Shown: piece after piece, positions 50,128 to 61,806 of the stretch
Layout of the letters: each line of letters begins with the position of its first letter
Numbering within the stretch: the first letter of the stretch is position 1
Assembly (NCBI RefSeq): GCF_900635455.1
Contig: NZ_LR134116.1
Span: 1 to 64,000 of the forward strand
Source: Yersinia intermedia
GTDB taxonomy: Bacteria; Pseudomonadota; Gammaproteobacteria; Enterobacterales; Enterobacteriaceae
Direction: 5' to 3'
Length of the DNA: 64,000 bases
The notes under the pieces: model-generated
Seen by the model: only the letters and a program-made list of their open reading frames with translations
What the model was told of the DNA's origin: nothing
Database searches by the model: none
Made by a program: the position numbers and the translations under genes

Positions 50128-50844
50128 ATGCGTCCAGCAGACCGAGCAGCACAACAAGTCCGCCCACTCACACTGACCCGTAATTACACGAAACACGCTG
50201 AAGGTTCAGTATTGGTTGAGTTTGGCGATACCAAAGTATTGTGTACCGCCACGGTCGAAGAGGGTGTTCCGCGCTTTCTCAAAGGCCAAGGGCAGGGCTG
50301 GATAACGGCTGAATATGGTATGTTGCCGCGTGCTACTCATAGCCGTAATGCCCGTGAAGCCGCGAAAGGTAAACAAGGTGGCCGTACTTTAGAGATTCAA
50401 CGCCTGATTGCCCGTTCTTTACGTGCTGCGGTTGATTTGAAAAAATTAGGTGAGTTCACTATCACCTTAGACTGCGATGTGTTGCAGGCTGACGGTGGTA
50501 CCCGCACGGCGTCAATCAGTGGTGCTTGTGTGGCTCTGGCCGATGCACTGAATAAACTGGTCGCTGCGGGTAAATTGAAAGCGAACCCGATGAAAGGTCT
50601 GGTTGCTGCGGTTTCTGTTGGTATCGTTAAAGGCGAGGCGCTTTGCGATCTGGAATATGTAGAAGATTCTGCCGCAGAAACGGATATGAATGTAGTGATG
50701 ATGGAAGATGGCCGGATGATTGAGGTGCAGGGCACCGCAGAAGGCGAACCATTCAGTCATGAAGAACTCTTGGCGTTGCTGGCTCTGGCCCGTGGGGGGA
50801 TAGAGACTATCTTCCAGGCACAGAAAGCAGTGTTAGCACAATAA
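50128..50844 (+). CDS. rph: RNase PH
   Basis: RNase PH is a phosphorolytic 3'-5' exoribonuclease that trims tRNA precursors. The 238-residue protein [20 protein letters not shown]… has the phosphate-binding [17 protein letters not shown] segment ([19 protein letters not shown]) and active-site [12 protein letters not shown]. It is full length, unlike the truncated gene of E. coli K-12. Its transcript continues to pyrE through an attenuator. Confidence 0.97.
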   Translation: MRPADRAAQQVRPLTLTRNYTKHAEGSVLVEFGDTKVLCTATVEEGVPRFLKGQGQGWITAEYGMLPRATHSRNAREAAKGKQGGRTLEIQRLIARSLRAAVDLKKLGEFTITLDCDVLQADGGTRTASISGACVALADALNKLVAAGKLKANPMKGLVAAVSVGIVKGEALCDLEYVEDSAAETDMNVVMMEDGRMIEVQGTAEGEPFSHEELLALLALARGGIETIFQAQKAVLAQ

Positions 50845-50850
50845 TTGATT

Positions 50851-50879
50851 AAGGCGACTTGCTAGTCGCCTTTTTTTTG
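50851..50879 (+). terminator. pyrE transcription attenuator
   Basis: AAGGCGACTTGCTAGTCGCC followed by eight Ts is a strong intrinsic terminator in the 110-base rph–pyrE gap. In E. coli, slow transcription at low UTP keeps the ribosome on rph close to polymerase and prevents hairpin formation. The rph stop lies only seven bases ahead of the hairpin, as that mechanism needs. Confidence 0.88.
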
Positions 50880-50954
50880 CCTGCAATTTAGGTATCGAGT
50901 CAGTCAATAAAGCAATTAACAAGAACAGTCACAATCTGGAGAGGAGAAGTACCC

Positions 50955-51596
50955 ATGAAAGCCTATCAGCGCGATTTTATCGAGTTTGCGCTTAACAAAC
51001 AGGTGTTGAAGTTTGGCGAGTTTACCCTGAAGTCTGGGCGGATTAGCCCCTATTTCTTTAATGCCGGATTGTTTAATACCGGGCTGGATCTGGCAAAACT
51101 TGGGCGTTTTTACGCCGCTGCCTTAGTGGATTGTGGTGTGGAGTTCGATCTGTTGTTCGGGCCAGCATACAAAGGTATCCCGATTGCGACGACGACAGCT
51201 GTTGCATTAGCAGAGCATCACGAGCGCGATGTGCCTTACTGTTTTAACCGTAAAGAAGCGAAAAATCACGGGGAAGGCGGCAGTCTGGTAGGTAGCCCTC
51301 TACAAGGCCGAGTCATGCTGGTGGATGATGTAATAACCGCTGGTACTGCTATTCGTGAATCAATGGAGATTATCAACGCACAGGGCGCGACCCTAGCTGG
51401 TGTAATGATTTCATTGGACCGTCAGGAACGTGGTCGTGGTGAGATTTCAGCGATTCAGGAAGTTGAACGTGATTACCACTGCAAAGTGATTGCGATTGTT
51501 ACGTTGAGTGATGTGATCAGTTATCTGGAAGAAAAACCGGAAATGGCTGATCATCTGGCGGCTGTGCGTGAATATCGCAAAAAATACGGTATCTAG
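50955..51596 (+). CDS. pyrE: Orotate phosphoribosyltransferase
   Basis: PyrE joins orotate to PRPP to form OMP in pyrimidine synthesis. The 213-residue protein starts [29 protein letters not shown] and has the PRPP-binding motif [16 protein letters not shown]. Length equals E. coli. GGAGAGGAG supplies the ribosome site. Expression is set by the attenuator between rph and pyrE. Confidence 0.98.
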   Translation: MKAYQRDFIEFALNKQVLKFGEFTLKSGRISPYFFNAGLFNTGLDLAKLGRFYAAALVDCGVEFDLLFGPAYKGIPIATTTAVALAEHHERDVPYCFNRKEAKNHGEGGSLVGSPLQGRVMLVDDVITAGTAIRESMEIINAQGATLAGVMISLDRQERGRGEISAIQEVERDYHCKVIAIVTLSDVISYLEEKPEMADHLAAVREYRKKYGI

Positions 51597-51615
51597 TCAC
51601 TATACGGTTAAGCCA

Positions 51616-51650
51616 GCAAAAAGGGCCAAATGGCCCTTTTATCGTTTTTT
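51616..51650. terminator. Terminator between convergent pyrE and slmA
   Basis: AAAAGGGCCA and TGGCCCTTTT form a stem with two-sided A/T tracts, so it can serve both genes. Confidence 0.8.
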
Positions 51651-51668
51651 GACTACCCCGGCTGAGGT

Positions 51669-52265
51669 TTATTGCAACTGTGCCACAATCAGTGGCCAGC
51701 GGGCGTCAAACTCTTGTGTTGGCCGATAGCGGAACTCTGAGCGGACAAAGCGCGAAAGCATCCCTTCACAAAATGCCAGCAGTTGAGTTGCTAATAGTGC
51801 TTCATCATGTATAAAACCTTGCCCATCACGCAGCTTTTTCTCGCGCAAAACTTGGCGTAATTGCACTTCAATACGTTCAAACAGTTGATTAATCCGCCCT
51901 TGCAGACGATCTTGTTCAAACATCAGTGCATGACCGGTCATGATTCGGGTCAGGCCGGGGTTGCGTTCTGCAAACCCTAATACCAACAGCAGGATTAGCC
52001 GGAGGCGATTAAACGTCTCTTTTTCATCTTGCAGAATCAAATTAATGCGGGACATCAGACTATCTTCAATAAACTCGATCAGGCTATCGAACATCCGCGT
52101 TTTACTGGGGAAATGCCGATAAAGCGCTGCTTCAGAAACCCCCACATTGGCGGCAAGTTTAGCGGTAGTAATGCGTTGGCTGCCGTCACTGGATTCCAGC
52201 ATCTGCGCTAAAGCCTGCAAGATTTCCTCGCGCCTGTTCCTTTTCGTATTTTGTTTTTCTGCCAT
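51669..52265 (-). CDS. slmA: SlmA, nucleoid occlusion factor
   Basis: SlmA is a TetR-family protein that binds chromosomal sites and blocks FtsZ ring assembly over the nucleoid. The 198-residue product starts [23 protein letters not shown]; the HTH is [28 protein letters not shown]. The frame stays open 23 codons upstream, but the conserved start has the correct length (E. coli 198). It lies downstream of dut, on the same strand, as in E. coli. Confidence 0.97.
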   Translation of the reverse strand: MAEKQNTKRNRREEILQALAQMLESSDGSQRITTAKLAANVGVSEAALYRHFPSKTRMFDSLIEFIEDSLMSRINLILQDEKETFNRLRLILLLVLGFAERNPGLTRIMTGHALMFEQDRLQGRINQLFERIEVQLRQVLREKKLRDGQGFIHDEALLATQLLAFCEGMLSRFVRSEFRYRPTQEFDARWPLIVAQLQ

Positions 52266-52386
52266 GTCCGAGTAGACCCTTGCTAAAAATGACGTAATAA
52301 CAAAAACCCAAATATCGGCCGCACTGGGTACCAAGCCCCGGCGGCTTATGTGATAGCTTTTTTACGATATTGAGGTCTAGGGTAGG

Positions 52387-52845
52387 TTATTGGCGCCCAG
52401 AATGACCAAAACCACCAGTACCACGTTCACTTTGGTCAAAATCTTCAACCAAATTGAATTCTGCTTGTACTACGGGAACAAACACCATCTGAGCGATACG
52501 TTCGCCGGGTTCGATGGTAAATGCCTGTTGACCACGGTTCCATACCGAGACCATCAATTGCCCCTGATAATCGGAATCGATAAGCCCCACCAGATTACCA
52601 AGAACCACCCCATGTTTATGCCCTAAACCCGAGCGAGGCAGAATGACGGCGGCCAAAGCACTATCGCCGATGTGTATGGCTAAGCCGGTAGGTAGCAATG
52701 TGGTTTGCCCCGGCAGTAAATCAACTGCTTCGTCCAGACAGGCACGTAAATCCAATCCGGCAGAGCCTTCTGTCGCATAGGTTGGTAAAGGAAATTCATT
52801 GCCAACACGTGGGTCCAGAATTTTAATGTCGATTTTTTTCATCAT
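52387..52845 (-). CDS. dut: dUTPase
   Basis: Dut hydrolyses dUTP to dUMP and pyrophosphate, keeping uracil out of DNA and feeding dTMP synthesis. The trimeric dUTPase motifs are present: [36 protein letters not shown] and the C-terminal arm [12 protein letters not shown]. The start [15 protein letters not shown] gives 152 residues, as in E. coli; it lies inside the end of coaBC (23-base overlap), indicating coupled translation. Confidence 0.97.
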   Translation of the reverse strand: MMKKIDIKILDPRVGNEFPLPTYATEGSAGLDLRACLDEAVDLLPGQTTLLPTGLAIHIGDSALAAVILPRSGLGHKHGVVLGNLVGLIDSDYQGQLMVSVWNRGQQAFTIEPGERIAQMVFVPVVQAEFNLVEDFDQSERGTGGFGHSGRQ

Positions 52846-54037
52846 AACGGCTGACAATCTCGTCTATTAAACGCTGACTGAGGAGGTGTTTATCGCTGAG
52901 CGGTAAACGTTTCTCTCCAGCCAGCCAAAAAAGGTGCAAGGCATTGGTATCACTGTTAAAACCATGCTCTGCGAGCGATACATCATTAGCGCAAATCAGA
53001 TCCAGCTTCTTCCGCGCCAGTTTTTGTCGCGCGTATTCTTCCACATTCTGGGTTTCGGCAGCAAATCCAACAACAAATGGACGATTTTTAGCCATCGAAG
53101 CCACACCGGCAACAATATCCGGGTTTTTCAACAACTTAAGGGTAATTTCATCACCCTGTTTTTTTATTTTCTCATTAGAAACTTGCTCTGCACGGTAATC
53201 CGCTACCGCAGCACAAGAAATAAAAATATTCTGCTGGGCTGCAGTGTTCTGCACTGCCTGTTGCATCTCAAGAGCACTGACAACATCAATGCGATTAACA
53301 CCCGTTGGCGTGGAGAGATTAACCGGGCCTGCAATCAGTGTGACCTTAGCGCCTCTCGCTGCGGCGGCCTGAGCAATCGCAAAGCCCATCTTGCCCGAAC
53401 TTTGATTACTGATAAAGCGCACCGGATCAAGTGCTTCACGCGTTGGCCCTGCGGTAATCATGACACTCAAATGTTGCAGGTCTTGTTTTACAGAAAAATG
53501 ACTGTCTGCCAGCGCGACGATTTCCAGTGGGTCCAGCATTCTTCCCGGCCCCACATCACCACAAGCCTGGCTGCCGCTGTCCGGCCCCCACAGCAACATT
53601 CCGCGATTAGCGAGCGTCTGCAAGTTTGCCTGAGTGGCCGCAGCACGGTACATCTGTTGATTCATAGCCGGAACAGCCGCAATAGGGGCTGCTGTGGCCA
53701 GGCAAACCGTGGTGAGGAGGTCATTTGCCATCCCTGCTGTAACCCTGGCCAGCAAATCAGCCGTAGCCGGGGCCATGATGACCAGATCAGCCCATTTACC
53801 CAACTCAATATGGCCCATGGCGGCTTCTGCCGCCGGATCGAGCAAATCATCTGAGACGGGATAACCCGAGACTGCCTGCAACGTGAGTGGCGTAATGAAC
53901 GCTTTGGCGGCGGTCGTCATCACCACCCGCACCTCTGCGCCCCTGTCGCGCAAGCGGCGTACCAGCTCAGGAGATTTATACGCGGCAATACCCCCGCTAA
54001 TCCCGAGCACAATATGTTTGCCGGAAAGTCCCGTCAT
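52823..54037 (-). CDS. coaBC: CoaBC (Dfp), phosphopantothenoylcysteine synthetase/decarboxylase
   Basis: CoaBC makes 4'-phosphopantetheine for coenzyme A: CoaB ligates Cys to phosphopantothenate and CoaC decarboxylates it with FMN. The CoaC part has [34 protein letters not shown] and the PAMNQQMY motif; the CoaB part shows [25 protein letters not shown] and AAVADYR. Start [16 protein letters not shown] gives 404 residues (E. coli 406); a longer open frame of 30 codons is not conserved. It overlaps dut. Confidence 0.96.
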   Translation of the reverse strand: MTGLSGKHIVLGISGGIAAYKSPELVRRLRDRGAEVRVVMTTAAKAFITPLTLQAVSGYPVSDDLLDPAAEAAMGHIELGKWADLVIMAPATADLLARVTAGMANDLLTTVCLATAAPIAAVPAMNQQMYRAAATQANLQTLANRGMLLWGPDSGSQACGDVGPGRMLDPLEIVALADSHFSVKQDLQHLSVMITAGPTREALDPVRFISNQSSGKMGFAIAQAAAARGAKVTLIAGPVNLSTPTGVNRIDVVSALEMQQAVQNTAAQQNIFISCAAVADYRAEQVSNEKIKKQGDEITLKLLKNPDIVAGVASMAKNRPFVVGFAAETQNVEEYARQKLARKKLDLICANDVSLAEHGFNSDTNALHLFWLAGEKRLPLSDKHLLSQRLIDEIVSRYDEKNRH

Positions 54038-54233
54038 CATGATTGTCCGAATGAAAGCTGTAAGAGGCAATATTTTAGCATAACCGTCGGGCAGATTAGC
54101 TATCGGGCTGTCGCTTGATGCCATCAATCATCAAATTTGCGAAGCGTTTCGCATGCACTAAATCATGAGTTCGCCAGGCAGAAAGCCTTCTGTCATGCTG
54201 CACGCGCTGTTCAGGGATTACAGGAGCCAAAGG

Positions 54234-54902
54234 ATGGATGAATGGTATGGGCAGATAGCCCCAAGGGAAAAATTACTGAAATATGGTGCTGCTGTACTAA
54301 CCGATGCCGAGTTACTCGCGATTTTTCTGCGTACCGGTATTCCCGGAATGCACGTAATGCAGATGGCTGAATATCTGATTGAAGAGTTCGGCTCACTTCA
54401 TGGGCTGATGTCGGCGGATTATCAGACGTTATGTGCTCAAAAAGGGATTGGCTCATCTAAATACAGCCAAATTCAAGCCATTGCAGAACTGGCCTGTCGT
54501 TGCTTTTCATCCCACCTGATGCGGGAAAGTGTTCTGCAAAATCCCGAAATTACCCAAAAATTTCTGCAAAATATTCTTTCCCATCGCGAACGAGAGATTT
54601 TTTTAGTCATGTTTTTGGATAACCAGCATCGTGTTATTCGCCATGAGGAGATGTTTACTGGTACCATCAGCAGCGTTGAGGTTCATCCGAGAGAAATTGT
54701 GCGTGAAGCGCTGAAGGTTAATGCCGCCGCGCTGATTCTGGCGCATAATCACCCCTCGGGTAAGGCTGAACCGAGCCAAGCCGACCGTTTGATTACTACG
54801 CAGGTGATAAAAGCCTGCTCATTATTAGATATTCGGGTGCTCGATCATTTAGTGGTTGGCCGGGGTGAATGTGTCTCATTTGCTGAACGCGGATGGCTTT
54901 AG
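54234..54902 (+). CDS. radC: RadC, JAMM-domain protein
   Basis: RadC family proteins carry a JAB1/MPN metalloprotease-like domain; despite the name a role in DNA repair is not established. The 222-residue product has the metal motif [14 protein letters not shown] and an N-terminal helix-hairpin-helix-like region. Start [15 protein letters not shown] is preferred over an ATG 23 codons upstream because CAGGAG is well placed and the family begins here. It is divergent from coaBC. Confidence 0.93.
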   Translation: MDEWYGQIAPREKLLKYGAAVLTDAELLAIFLRTGIPGMHVMQMAEYLIEEFGSLHGLMSADYQTLCAQKGIGSSKYSQIQAIAELACRCFSSHLMRESVLQNPEITQKFLQNILSHREREIFLVMFLDNQHRVIRHEEMFTGTISSVEVHPREIVREALKVNAAALILAHNHPSGKAEPSQADRLITTQVIKACSLLDIRVLDHLVVGRGECVSFAERGWL

Positions 54903-54913
54903 AGCAATAATAA

Positions 54914-54935
54914 TTGATCCTTTCGGGATCTTTAG
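54914..54935 (+). terminator. Weak hairpin after radC
   Basis: GATCC and GGATC form a five-base stem around TTTCG, followed by TTT. Some transcription may continue into rpmB. Confidence 0.4.
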
Positions 54936-54946
54936 CTGTTCGGGAC

Positions 54947-54975
54947 TTGAGCACTTACGCTTCAGAGCGTATACT
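54947..54975 (+). promoter_or_regulatory. Sigma-70 promoter of rpmB-rpmG
   Basis: TTGAGC and TATACT are separated by 17 bases, a strong promoter, starting transcription near 54982. The leader to the rpmB start is about 184 nt, unusually long. Confidence 0.75.
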
Positions 54976-55008
54976 ACGCCACCTTTGAGAATCTTGGGTT
55001 TGGCGTGA

Positions 55009-55100
55009 AGAGCCTATCTCAGCAGGTTTATAGCCTGGTGACAGGGGTTTCTGACCTGATGACAGTGAGTCTTCTCAGTGAATTTGCTGAGATGGGCTCT
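55009..55100 (+). promoter_or_regulatory. Structured leader RNA of rpmB-rpmG
   Basis: AGAGCCTATCTCAGCA (55009–55024) and TGCTGAGATGGGCTCT (55085–55100) pair over 16 bases with one U·G wobble, enclosing 60 nt with smaller stems such as CAGG…CCTG. The closed long-range stem resembles autoregulatory ribosomal protein leaders. Control by L28 or L33 is only a hypothesis. Confidence 0.6.
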
Positions 55101-55144
55101 AAAGCCTGACGAGGCGGCCAAATCCTATACGAAGCTCGAGCTGA

Positions 55145-55402
<258 letters not shown>

Positions 55403-55410
55403 GGAACTGA

Positions 55411-55581
<171 letters not shown>

Positions 55582-55604
55582 TTTTAATTTTGGTGGATTA
55601 TGAA

Positions 55605-55629
55605 AACCCGGCTTCGGCCGGGTTTTTTA
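55605..55629 (+). terminator. rpmBG terminator
   Basis: AACCCGGC and GCCGGGTT around a TTCG tetraloop, followed by TTTTAT: a textbook intrinsic terminator. Confidence 0.92.
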
Positions 55630-55667
55630 TTATATAAAGTTCAGTGAGATACGTTTAGGGAGGTTAC

Positions 55668-56477
55668 ATGCCTGAATTACCAGAAGTTGAGACCAGCCGA
55701 CGCGGGATCGAACCTTATCTTGTCGGCCAAACCATTCTTTACGCGGTGGTCAGAAATGCCCGTTTGCGTTGGCCGGTGTCCGATGAAATTCTGGCATTGA
55801 GCGATCAACCGGTGCTCAGTGTTCAGCGTCGGGCCAAGTATTTATTGATAGAACTGCCAACTGGCTGGATTATCGTCCATCTGGGGATGTCAGGTAGCTT
55901 ACGGATATTGTCTGACGAAACTGAAGCTGAAAAACACGATCATGTCGATTTGGTTATCAGTAATGGCAAAATATTGCGTTATACCGACCCACGGCGCTTT
56001 GGTGCCTGGTTGTGGGCAAAAGACCTTGAAACCAGCAATGTATTAGCGCATTTAGGGCCAGAACCACTGAGCGATGAATTTTCTCCCCAATACCTGTTTG
56101 ATAAATCACGGAATAAACGCACCGTGATTAAACAGTGGCTGATGGATAACAAAGTGGTGGTTGGCGTTGGCAATATTTATGCCAGTGAATCCTTGTTTGC
56201 CGCAGGTCTTTTACCTGACCGTGCTGCTGGTTCATTAACCAACGCTGAAATTGTACTGTTAGTGGCCACAATAAAAGCCGTGTTGCTGCACTCTATTGAA
56301 CAGGGGGGCACCACATTGCGCGACTTTCTACAGTCAGATGGTAAGCCAGGTTACTTTGCGCAGGAGTTGCAGGTGTACGGGCGGGCGGGCGAGCCATGTC
56401 GCCGTTGTGGGCATCTGATTGAAATTGCGAAGCATGGGCAGCGCAGCACGTTTTTTTGCCGCCACTGCCAACATTAA
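55668..56477 (+). CDS. mutM: MutM (Fpg), formamidopyrimidine-DNA glycosylase
   Basis: MutM excises 8-oxoguanine and ring-opened purines and nicks the abasic site. The 269-residue protein has the mature N-terminus PELPEVE (catalytic Pro and Glu), the Lys in [10 protein letters not shown], the helix-two-turn-helix around [14 protein letters not shown] and a C-terminal zinc finger [20 protein letters not shown] then CRHC. Start has GGGAGG upstream. Synteny with rpmBG matches E. coli. Confidence 0.98.
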   Translation: MPELPEVETSRRGIEPYLVGQTILYAVVRNARLRWPVSDEILALSDQPVLSVQRRAKYLLIELPTGWIIVHLGMSGSLRILSDETEAEKHDHVDLVISNGKILRYTDPRRFGAWLWAKDLETSNVLAHLGPEPLSDEFSPQYLFDKSRNKRTVIKQWLMDNKVVVGVGNIYASESLFAAGLLPDRAAGSLTNAEIVLLVATIKAVLLHSIEQGGTTLRDFLQSDGKPGYFAQELQVYGRAGEPCRRCGHLIEIAKHGQRSTFFCRHCQH

Positions 56478-56480
56478 TCG

Positions 56481-56568
56481 TATACCCTCGTATTTGACGC
56501 CGCAGGGTTGTGGGCTACGTTCGCTTACCGCTAGCCTGCAACTCCAATGGCTTCGGCGATATAGGGTT
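56481..56568. repeat. ERIC element with internal deletion, between mutM and coaD
   Basis: TATACCC and outer arms GCCGCAGGGTTGTGGGCT / AGCCTGCAACTCCAATGG are present, but the central inverted repeat is reduced to ACGTTCGCTTACCGCT, giving about 88 bp instead of about 127. Confidence 0.65.
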
Positions 56569-56583
56569 GCATAAATAAAAGGG

Positions 56584-57842
<1,259 letters not shown>

Positions 57843-59120
57843 TTAGTGGCTCCGTTGTGGCAGATAAGGCTCCAACAAGTGTAATAACCGTTGTAGTGCA
57901 CCCTGGTTTTCATGCAACACGTCAACTGCATGGCGGCCATAATAAAGGCGGCAATCTTCATCCGTGAGTAGCACGGTGATTTCTTTTACCAGCGATAGGG
58001 TATCCGTCACGGTGATCAACCCTTCAGCCTGTTCCAGCTTGGCACAGATGTCTTTAAAGTTAAATGTATGTGGCCCCATCAGCACAGGGATGGCATGGGC
58101 TGCTGCTTCAAGCGGATTATGACCACCACGCTCAACCAAGCTTCCACCGACAAAAGCCAGATCGGCAATGCCATATAACAGCATCAGTTCACCCATGGTA
58201 TCGCCAATCACAACCTGTGTACTGCCAGAAGGAATTTCCCCCTTGCTACGTAAGGTGTAACTCAGCCCAGCTTTCTCCGTCAGTTCAACCGCTTTCGGGA
58301 AGCGTTCGGGGTGGCGAGGAACCAAAATCAGCAATAATGTCGGGAAGTGTTGCAGTAATTGGTGATGAGCTTCCAACAAAATGGCTTCTTCCCCATCATG
58401 GGTACTGGTTGCAATCCACACTGGGCGATGCGGCGCCCATTGGCGGCGTAATGTTACAGCTCTGGCTGCTAATTCAGGGGTGACGGAAATATCAAACTTT
58501 AGGCTGCCCGTTACCGTCAACTGAGAGCGTTTGAGGCCCAGTTCAATGAACCGGTCACCATCTTCTTGATTTTGTGCGGCAATCAGCGTGATACGTTGCA
58601 GCATATTACGGATAAAGCTACCGATTTTCTTATAGCCAGCGGCAGAACGGGCAGAAAGGCGGGCATTGGCAATCACCAGCGGGATTTTGCGGTGATGCAG
58701 TGCATTAATAAGGTTCGGCCACAATTCTGTTTCCATGATAATGACCAGCTTAGGATTGACCTGATCAAGAAAGCGGTTCACAGAGCCGGGGAGGTCGTAA
58801 GGCAGATAAACGTGGTGAACATCTTTACCAAACGCAGATTGGACACGCTCAGAACCCGTCGGTGTCATCGTGGTCACGGTAATGGGCAATGATGGGTAGC
58901 GGTGACGCAATGCTCTGACTAAAGGGATCGCGGCCAGTGTTTCACCGACTGAAACTGAATGCAGCATGATACCGCCAGCGACAACTTTACCGGCACAAAA
59001 ACCATAACGTTCACCCCAGCGCTTGCGATAAGCGGGGGCTTTACGGCTACGTAACAGCAACCGCAGCCAGATCAAAGGTTGAATAAGGTAGAGTAGTACC
59101 TGATATAAACGCAGCAACAT
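57843..59120 (-). CDS. waaA: WaaA (KdtA), Kdo transferase
   Basis: WaaA transfers two Kdo residues from CMP-Kdo to lipid IVA and is essential for LPS. The 425-residue protein has an N-terminal membrane anchor (LLYLIQPLIWLRLLL), RKAPAYRKRWGERYGF, SVGETLAAIPLVRALRHRYP and the C-terminal VGGSLVERGGHNPLEAAAHAIP. Start MLLRLYQVLLYLIQP is set at the position matching E. coli; an open frame 14 codons upstream is not conserved. First gene of waaA-waaE-coaD. Confidence 0.97.
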   Translation of the reverse strand: MLLRLYQVLLYLIQPLIWLRLLLRSRKAPAYRKRWGERYGFCAGKVVAGGIMLHSVSVGETLAAIPLVRALRHRYPSLPITVTTMTPTGSERVQSAFGKDVHHVYLPYDLPGSVNRFLDQVNPKLVIIMETELWPNLINALHHRKIPLVIANARLSARSAAGYKKIGSFIRNMLQRITLIAAQNQEDGDRFIELGLKRSQLTVTGSLKFDISVTPELAARAVTLRRQWAPHRPVWIATSTHDGEEAILLEAHHQLLQHFPTLLLILVPRHPERFPKAVELTEKAGLSYTLRSKGEIPSGSTQVVIGDTMGELMLLYGIADLAFVGGSLVERGGHNPLEAAAHAIPVLMGPHTFNFKDICAKLEQAEGLITVTDTLSLVKEITVLLTDEDCRLYYGRHAVDVLHENQGALQRLLHLLEPYLPQRSH

Positions 59121-59301
59121 TCTATCAATTTCATTTATATGGATTATTAAGAATAATACCATATTTGAGCAAGAAAGGCTCTTTTCAACTGGGTCAGCCC
59201 GATAGCCAGAGCAGGGCCAGTCTATTCATAAAAAAGAATATAATTTTTAACAATTTTCAGTAATTGAGCAGCGATAAAATTGATTTTACCTACTCTCAAG
59301 T

Positions 59302-59320
59302 GAGAGTAATTATCATTATT
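59302..59320. promoter_or_regulatory. Fur-box-like sequence
   Basis: GAGAGTAATTATCATTATT matches 14 of 19 positions of the Fur consensus, with the ATCATTAT core intact. It lies 182 bases before the waaA start and 51 bases upstream of a small + strand frame. In AT-rich DNA this match level may be chance. Confidence 0.4.
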
Positions 59321-59370
59321 GTTTTTAGTCGTGAATGGTGTAGCCGTAGATATCATTAGGTTATATTTTA

Positions 59371-59532
59371 ATGATATTTTTATCTAGGAATGCGCTTCTT
59401 TTTAGCGATATATCTCAGTTTCTTACCGGCTTTACTTTGATAGAAGAGAATTTAGCAATTAATGGCGTAAGCAGAGGAATTGGTGAGTGGCTATTAGGTG
59501 GATATCAGCGAGTGACTTACTTAATTATTTAA
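59371..59532 (+). CDS. Possible small protein (53 residues)
   Basis: The frame reads MIFLSRNALLFSDISQFLTG…IGEWLLGGYQRVTYLII, a mixed hydrophobic-polar peptide with no recognised family. It lacks a good Shine-Dalgarno (only TTAGG 8 bases upstream). Its length in AT-rich DNA and the Fur-like site upstream make it worth listing, but it may be a chance frame or a remnant. Confidence 0.22.
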   Translation: MIFLSRNALLFSDISQFLTGFTLIEENLAINGVSRGIGEWLLGGYQRVTYLII

Positions 59533-59641
59533 ATAATCAATTAGGGATTCTTAACAATTAGATGCCGAAGTTAATTGAAGCGCTGTATTAGCCGCCATCC
59601 TTTGTTAGATAATATGCGAGAAAGATAATCAGATAACCCAC

Positions 59642-59677
59642 AACAATCAACTCTGATAATTACCAGAGTCGATTGTT
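59642..59677. repeat. 14-bp inverted repeat downstream of waaC
   Basis: AACAATCAACTCTG and CAGAGTCGATTGTT pair with one mismatch around an eight-base loop, 70 bases after the waaC stop. No T-tract follows on either strand, so it is a stem-loop of unknown use, perhaps an mRNA 3' end. Confidence 0.6.
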
Positions 59678-59746
59678 ATTACATGATAAATATCGGCAGG
59701 TAGAATTCCTGGCACGAATAAATCACTGGAAACAAACAATAGGCGC

Positions 59747-60712
59747 TTATGAAATCAGTGCTTCCAATCGTGCCATAATAGTTTCAGCCGTAATTGTATC
59801 CATACTTTTTTGTTCGGAAATCACCGCAATCTGGTTTTTCCCATAACCGCCAATTAACCCAGGGTCGGTAGGGCCGAATAGAGTAATATTCGGGCGATCC
59901 AACGCTGCGGTTAGGTGGCTGAGGCCGGTATCAACGGAAACAACAGCTTTTGCGCCAGCCAGAACCTCTGCTACCTGCTGGAGACTGAGTTTAGGCAAGA
60001 CCTCGACATGCGGGAAATGCTCCGCTAATCGTAAAGCACGTTGATACTCATGTTCCGCCCCCCACGGTAACTTGATTTTTAAACCGGTGGGGGCAACCAG
60101 CTCGATCAATTGCAGCCAATGGCTTTCAGGCCAGTGCTTGTTGTCTCTGGTCGTTGCGTGCAGAAAAACCAAATACTGACCAGCATCGCCAGGTAACTGG
60201 TTTAAAAAGCGCTGCGCGATAGCATAGTCGCCATAACTGTCTGGTTTATCATAACCCAGACTTTTGGCAAACAGTTGGCGTATGCGCTCAACCGCATGTT
60301 GTTTGGTGTCAATTTCATGGCGGCAGTTATAAAACCAACTGGCAAATGGCTCACGGGCACTTTTGCAATCCGGGCCATGCCTAACCCCTTTGGCAATACG
60401 GGTAATCAGCGCGGCACTTTTAATTAGCCCCTGAGCATCGATCACCAAATCATAATGGCGTTGCTGCACAACACGTTTAAAATCGCAGCGTTCCTGCCGG
60501 GTATCACTACCAAACCAATTTTTACGCCAACGGCGGATGGCCACCGGAATCACTTTATCCACTGCCGGATGCCAACTTGGGATCTGACTAAATCCTTCCT
60601 CTACTACCCAATCAAAGCGAATATCTGGAAGGGCATTCATCGCATCGGTCAGTGCGGGCAACGTGTGTAAAACGTCGCCCATCGAAGAGGTTTTAACGAT
60701 TAATACATGCAT
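59747..60712 (-). CDS. waaC: WaaC (RfaC), heptosyltransferase I
   Basis: WaaC adds the first L,D-heptose to Kdo2-lipid A from ADP-heptose. The 321-residue GT9 protein starts MHVLIVKTSSMGDVLHTLPAL and has DAQGLIKSA, VSVDTGLSHLTAALDRPNITLFGPTDPGLIGGYG. It overlaps the waaF stop by one base (shared A), in the hldD-waaF-waaC operon. Downstream is a long gap rather than waaL, which in this lineage must be elsewhere. Confidence 0.97.
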   Translation of the reverse strand: MHVLIVKTSSMGDVLHTLPALTDAMNALPDIRFDWVVEEGFSQIPSWHPAVDKVIPVAIRRWRKNWFGSDTRQERCDFKRVVQQRHYDLVIDAQGLIKSAALITRIAKGVRHGPDCKSAREPFASWFYNCRHEIDTKQHAVERIRQLFAKSLGYDKPDSYGDYAIAQRFLNQLPGDAGQYLVFLHATTRDNKHWPESHWLQLIELVAPTGLKIKLPWGAEHEYQRALRLAEHFPHVEVLPKLSLQQVAEVLAGAKAVVSVDTGLSHLTAALDRPNITLFGPTDPGLIGGYGKNQIAVISEQKSMDTITAETIMARLEALIS

Positions 60713-61776
60713 TAATCGGCCTCACTGACAGAGTTTTGGCAAGCGGATAATTGTTTCTCAAGGGCCGCCATCACTTGTTCTGGCTGGATATCAATCAAAC
60801 TCTGATGATAGCCCTGCACGCTATCGCCTTTGCGCACTTTGTGATAGCCGGTAATTAGGCGAATGACAGTGGCTTTATCAGACAGTGGTGGGGTGAAGTC
60901 CGGGCTACTTGGGCCATATAAGGCCACTAATGGTTTATTTAATGCGGCAGCAACATGCATTAAACCGGAGTCATTACTGACTACCGCGCTACAGGCCGCA
61001 ATCAATACCACCGCTTGCTCCAGCGATGTTTGCCCTGCCAGATTGAGGCAATATTCGCGGGAGTTCTCGCCCAAAGTCTGGCGGATCTCTTCGCCGGCTT
61101 CACTATCTTTAGCTGAACCTAATAAAACGACTTGATAGCCAGCATCAATCAGTTTTTGTGCCAGAGTGGCATAGTGATAATGCGGCCAGCGTTTTGCCGG
61201 GCCAAACTCAGCTCCTGGGCAGAAACCTACGATTGGCCGGTTATCTGTCAAATTGAATGACGCGGTAATCTCGGCAATTTCTTCATCCCGAACCTGCAAT
61301 CGCGGCCATAGCAAAGGTTGCGGTAAATCATCGGCTGAGTGGATTTTTTCTTTATCATAGGCCAGTGCAACATAGCGCTGAACCATCATAGGGAAGGCTT
61401 GTTTATCCAGAATACGCATATCATTGAGCAAGAAGTAGCGCATTTCGCCACGCCAGCCAATACGTTGCTTAATCCCTGAAAAATAAGGTATCAGGGCGGA
61501 TTTAAACGAGTTTGGCAGCACATAGGCGCGATCATAGCCGGTTTCACGTAAGGCTAAACCCAAGCGACGACGTTCATCAAAAGCAAAAGCCCCGTGCCCT
61601 AAGGGCATTGGGATTGCATGACGCACTTCTGGCATTCTGGCCAAAAGCGGACGGCACCACGCGGGTGCCATCACATCAATATCTGCTGCCGGATATTCGG
61701 CCTTCAGGGTACGGTAAAGACTTTGCGACATCATCATATCGCCAACCCAAGAAGGGCCGATGACCAGTATTTTCAT
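60712..61776 (-). CDS. waaF: WaaF (RfaF), heptosyltransferase II
   Basis: WaaF adds the second heptose of the LPS inner core. The 354-residue GT9 protein starts MKILVIGPSWVGDMMMSQSLYRTLK and shows GFCPGAEFGPAKRWP and SNDSGLMHVAAALNKPLVALYGPSSPDFTPP. The start aligned with E. coli is four codons after an upstream ATG. It follows hldD by 30 bases. Confidence 0.97.
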   Translation of the reverse strand: MKILVIGPSWVGDMMMSQSLYRTLKAEYPAADIDVMAPAWCRPLLARMPEVRHAIPMPLGHGAFAFDERRRLGLALRETGYDRAYVLPNSFKSALIPYFSGIKQRIGWRGEMRYFLLNDMRILDKQAFPMMVQRYVALAYDKEKIHSADDLPQPLLWPRLQVRDEEIAEITASFNLTDNRPIVGFCPGAEFGPAKRWPHYHYATLAQKLIDAGYQVVLLGSAKDSEAGEEIRQTLGENSREYCLNLAGQTSLEQAVVLIAACSAVVSNDSGLMHVAAALNKPLVALYGPSSPDFTPPLSDKATVIRLITGYHKVRKGDSVQGYHQSLIDIQPEQVMAALEKQLSACQNSVSEAD

Positions 61777-61806
61777 ACCGTTTATCAATTCCTTGCAGCA
61801 AGTAAT

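Larger units (their letters stand above)
59163..59746. other. AT-rich intergenic stretch between waaA and waaC
   Basis: About 580 bases without a known gene. It contains a Fur-box-like sequence, a 53-codon frame and a 14-bp inverted repeat, listed apart. It must also hold the waaA promoter. Confidence 0.5.

Noticed and set aside
52934-53854. A 306-codon + strand frame opposite coaBC
   Set aside because: It is antisense to a strongly conserved gene; its sequence is rich in Cys, His, Arg and Ser as expected of a shadow frame.
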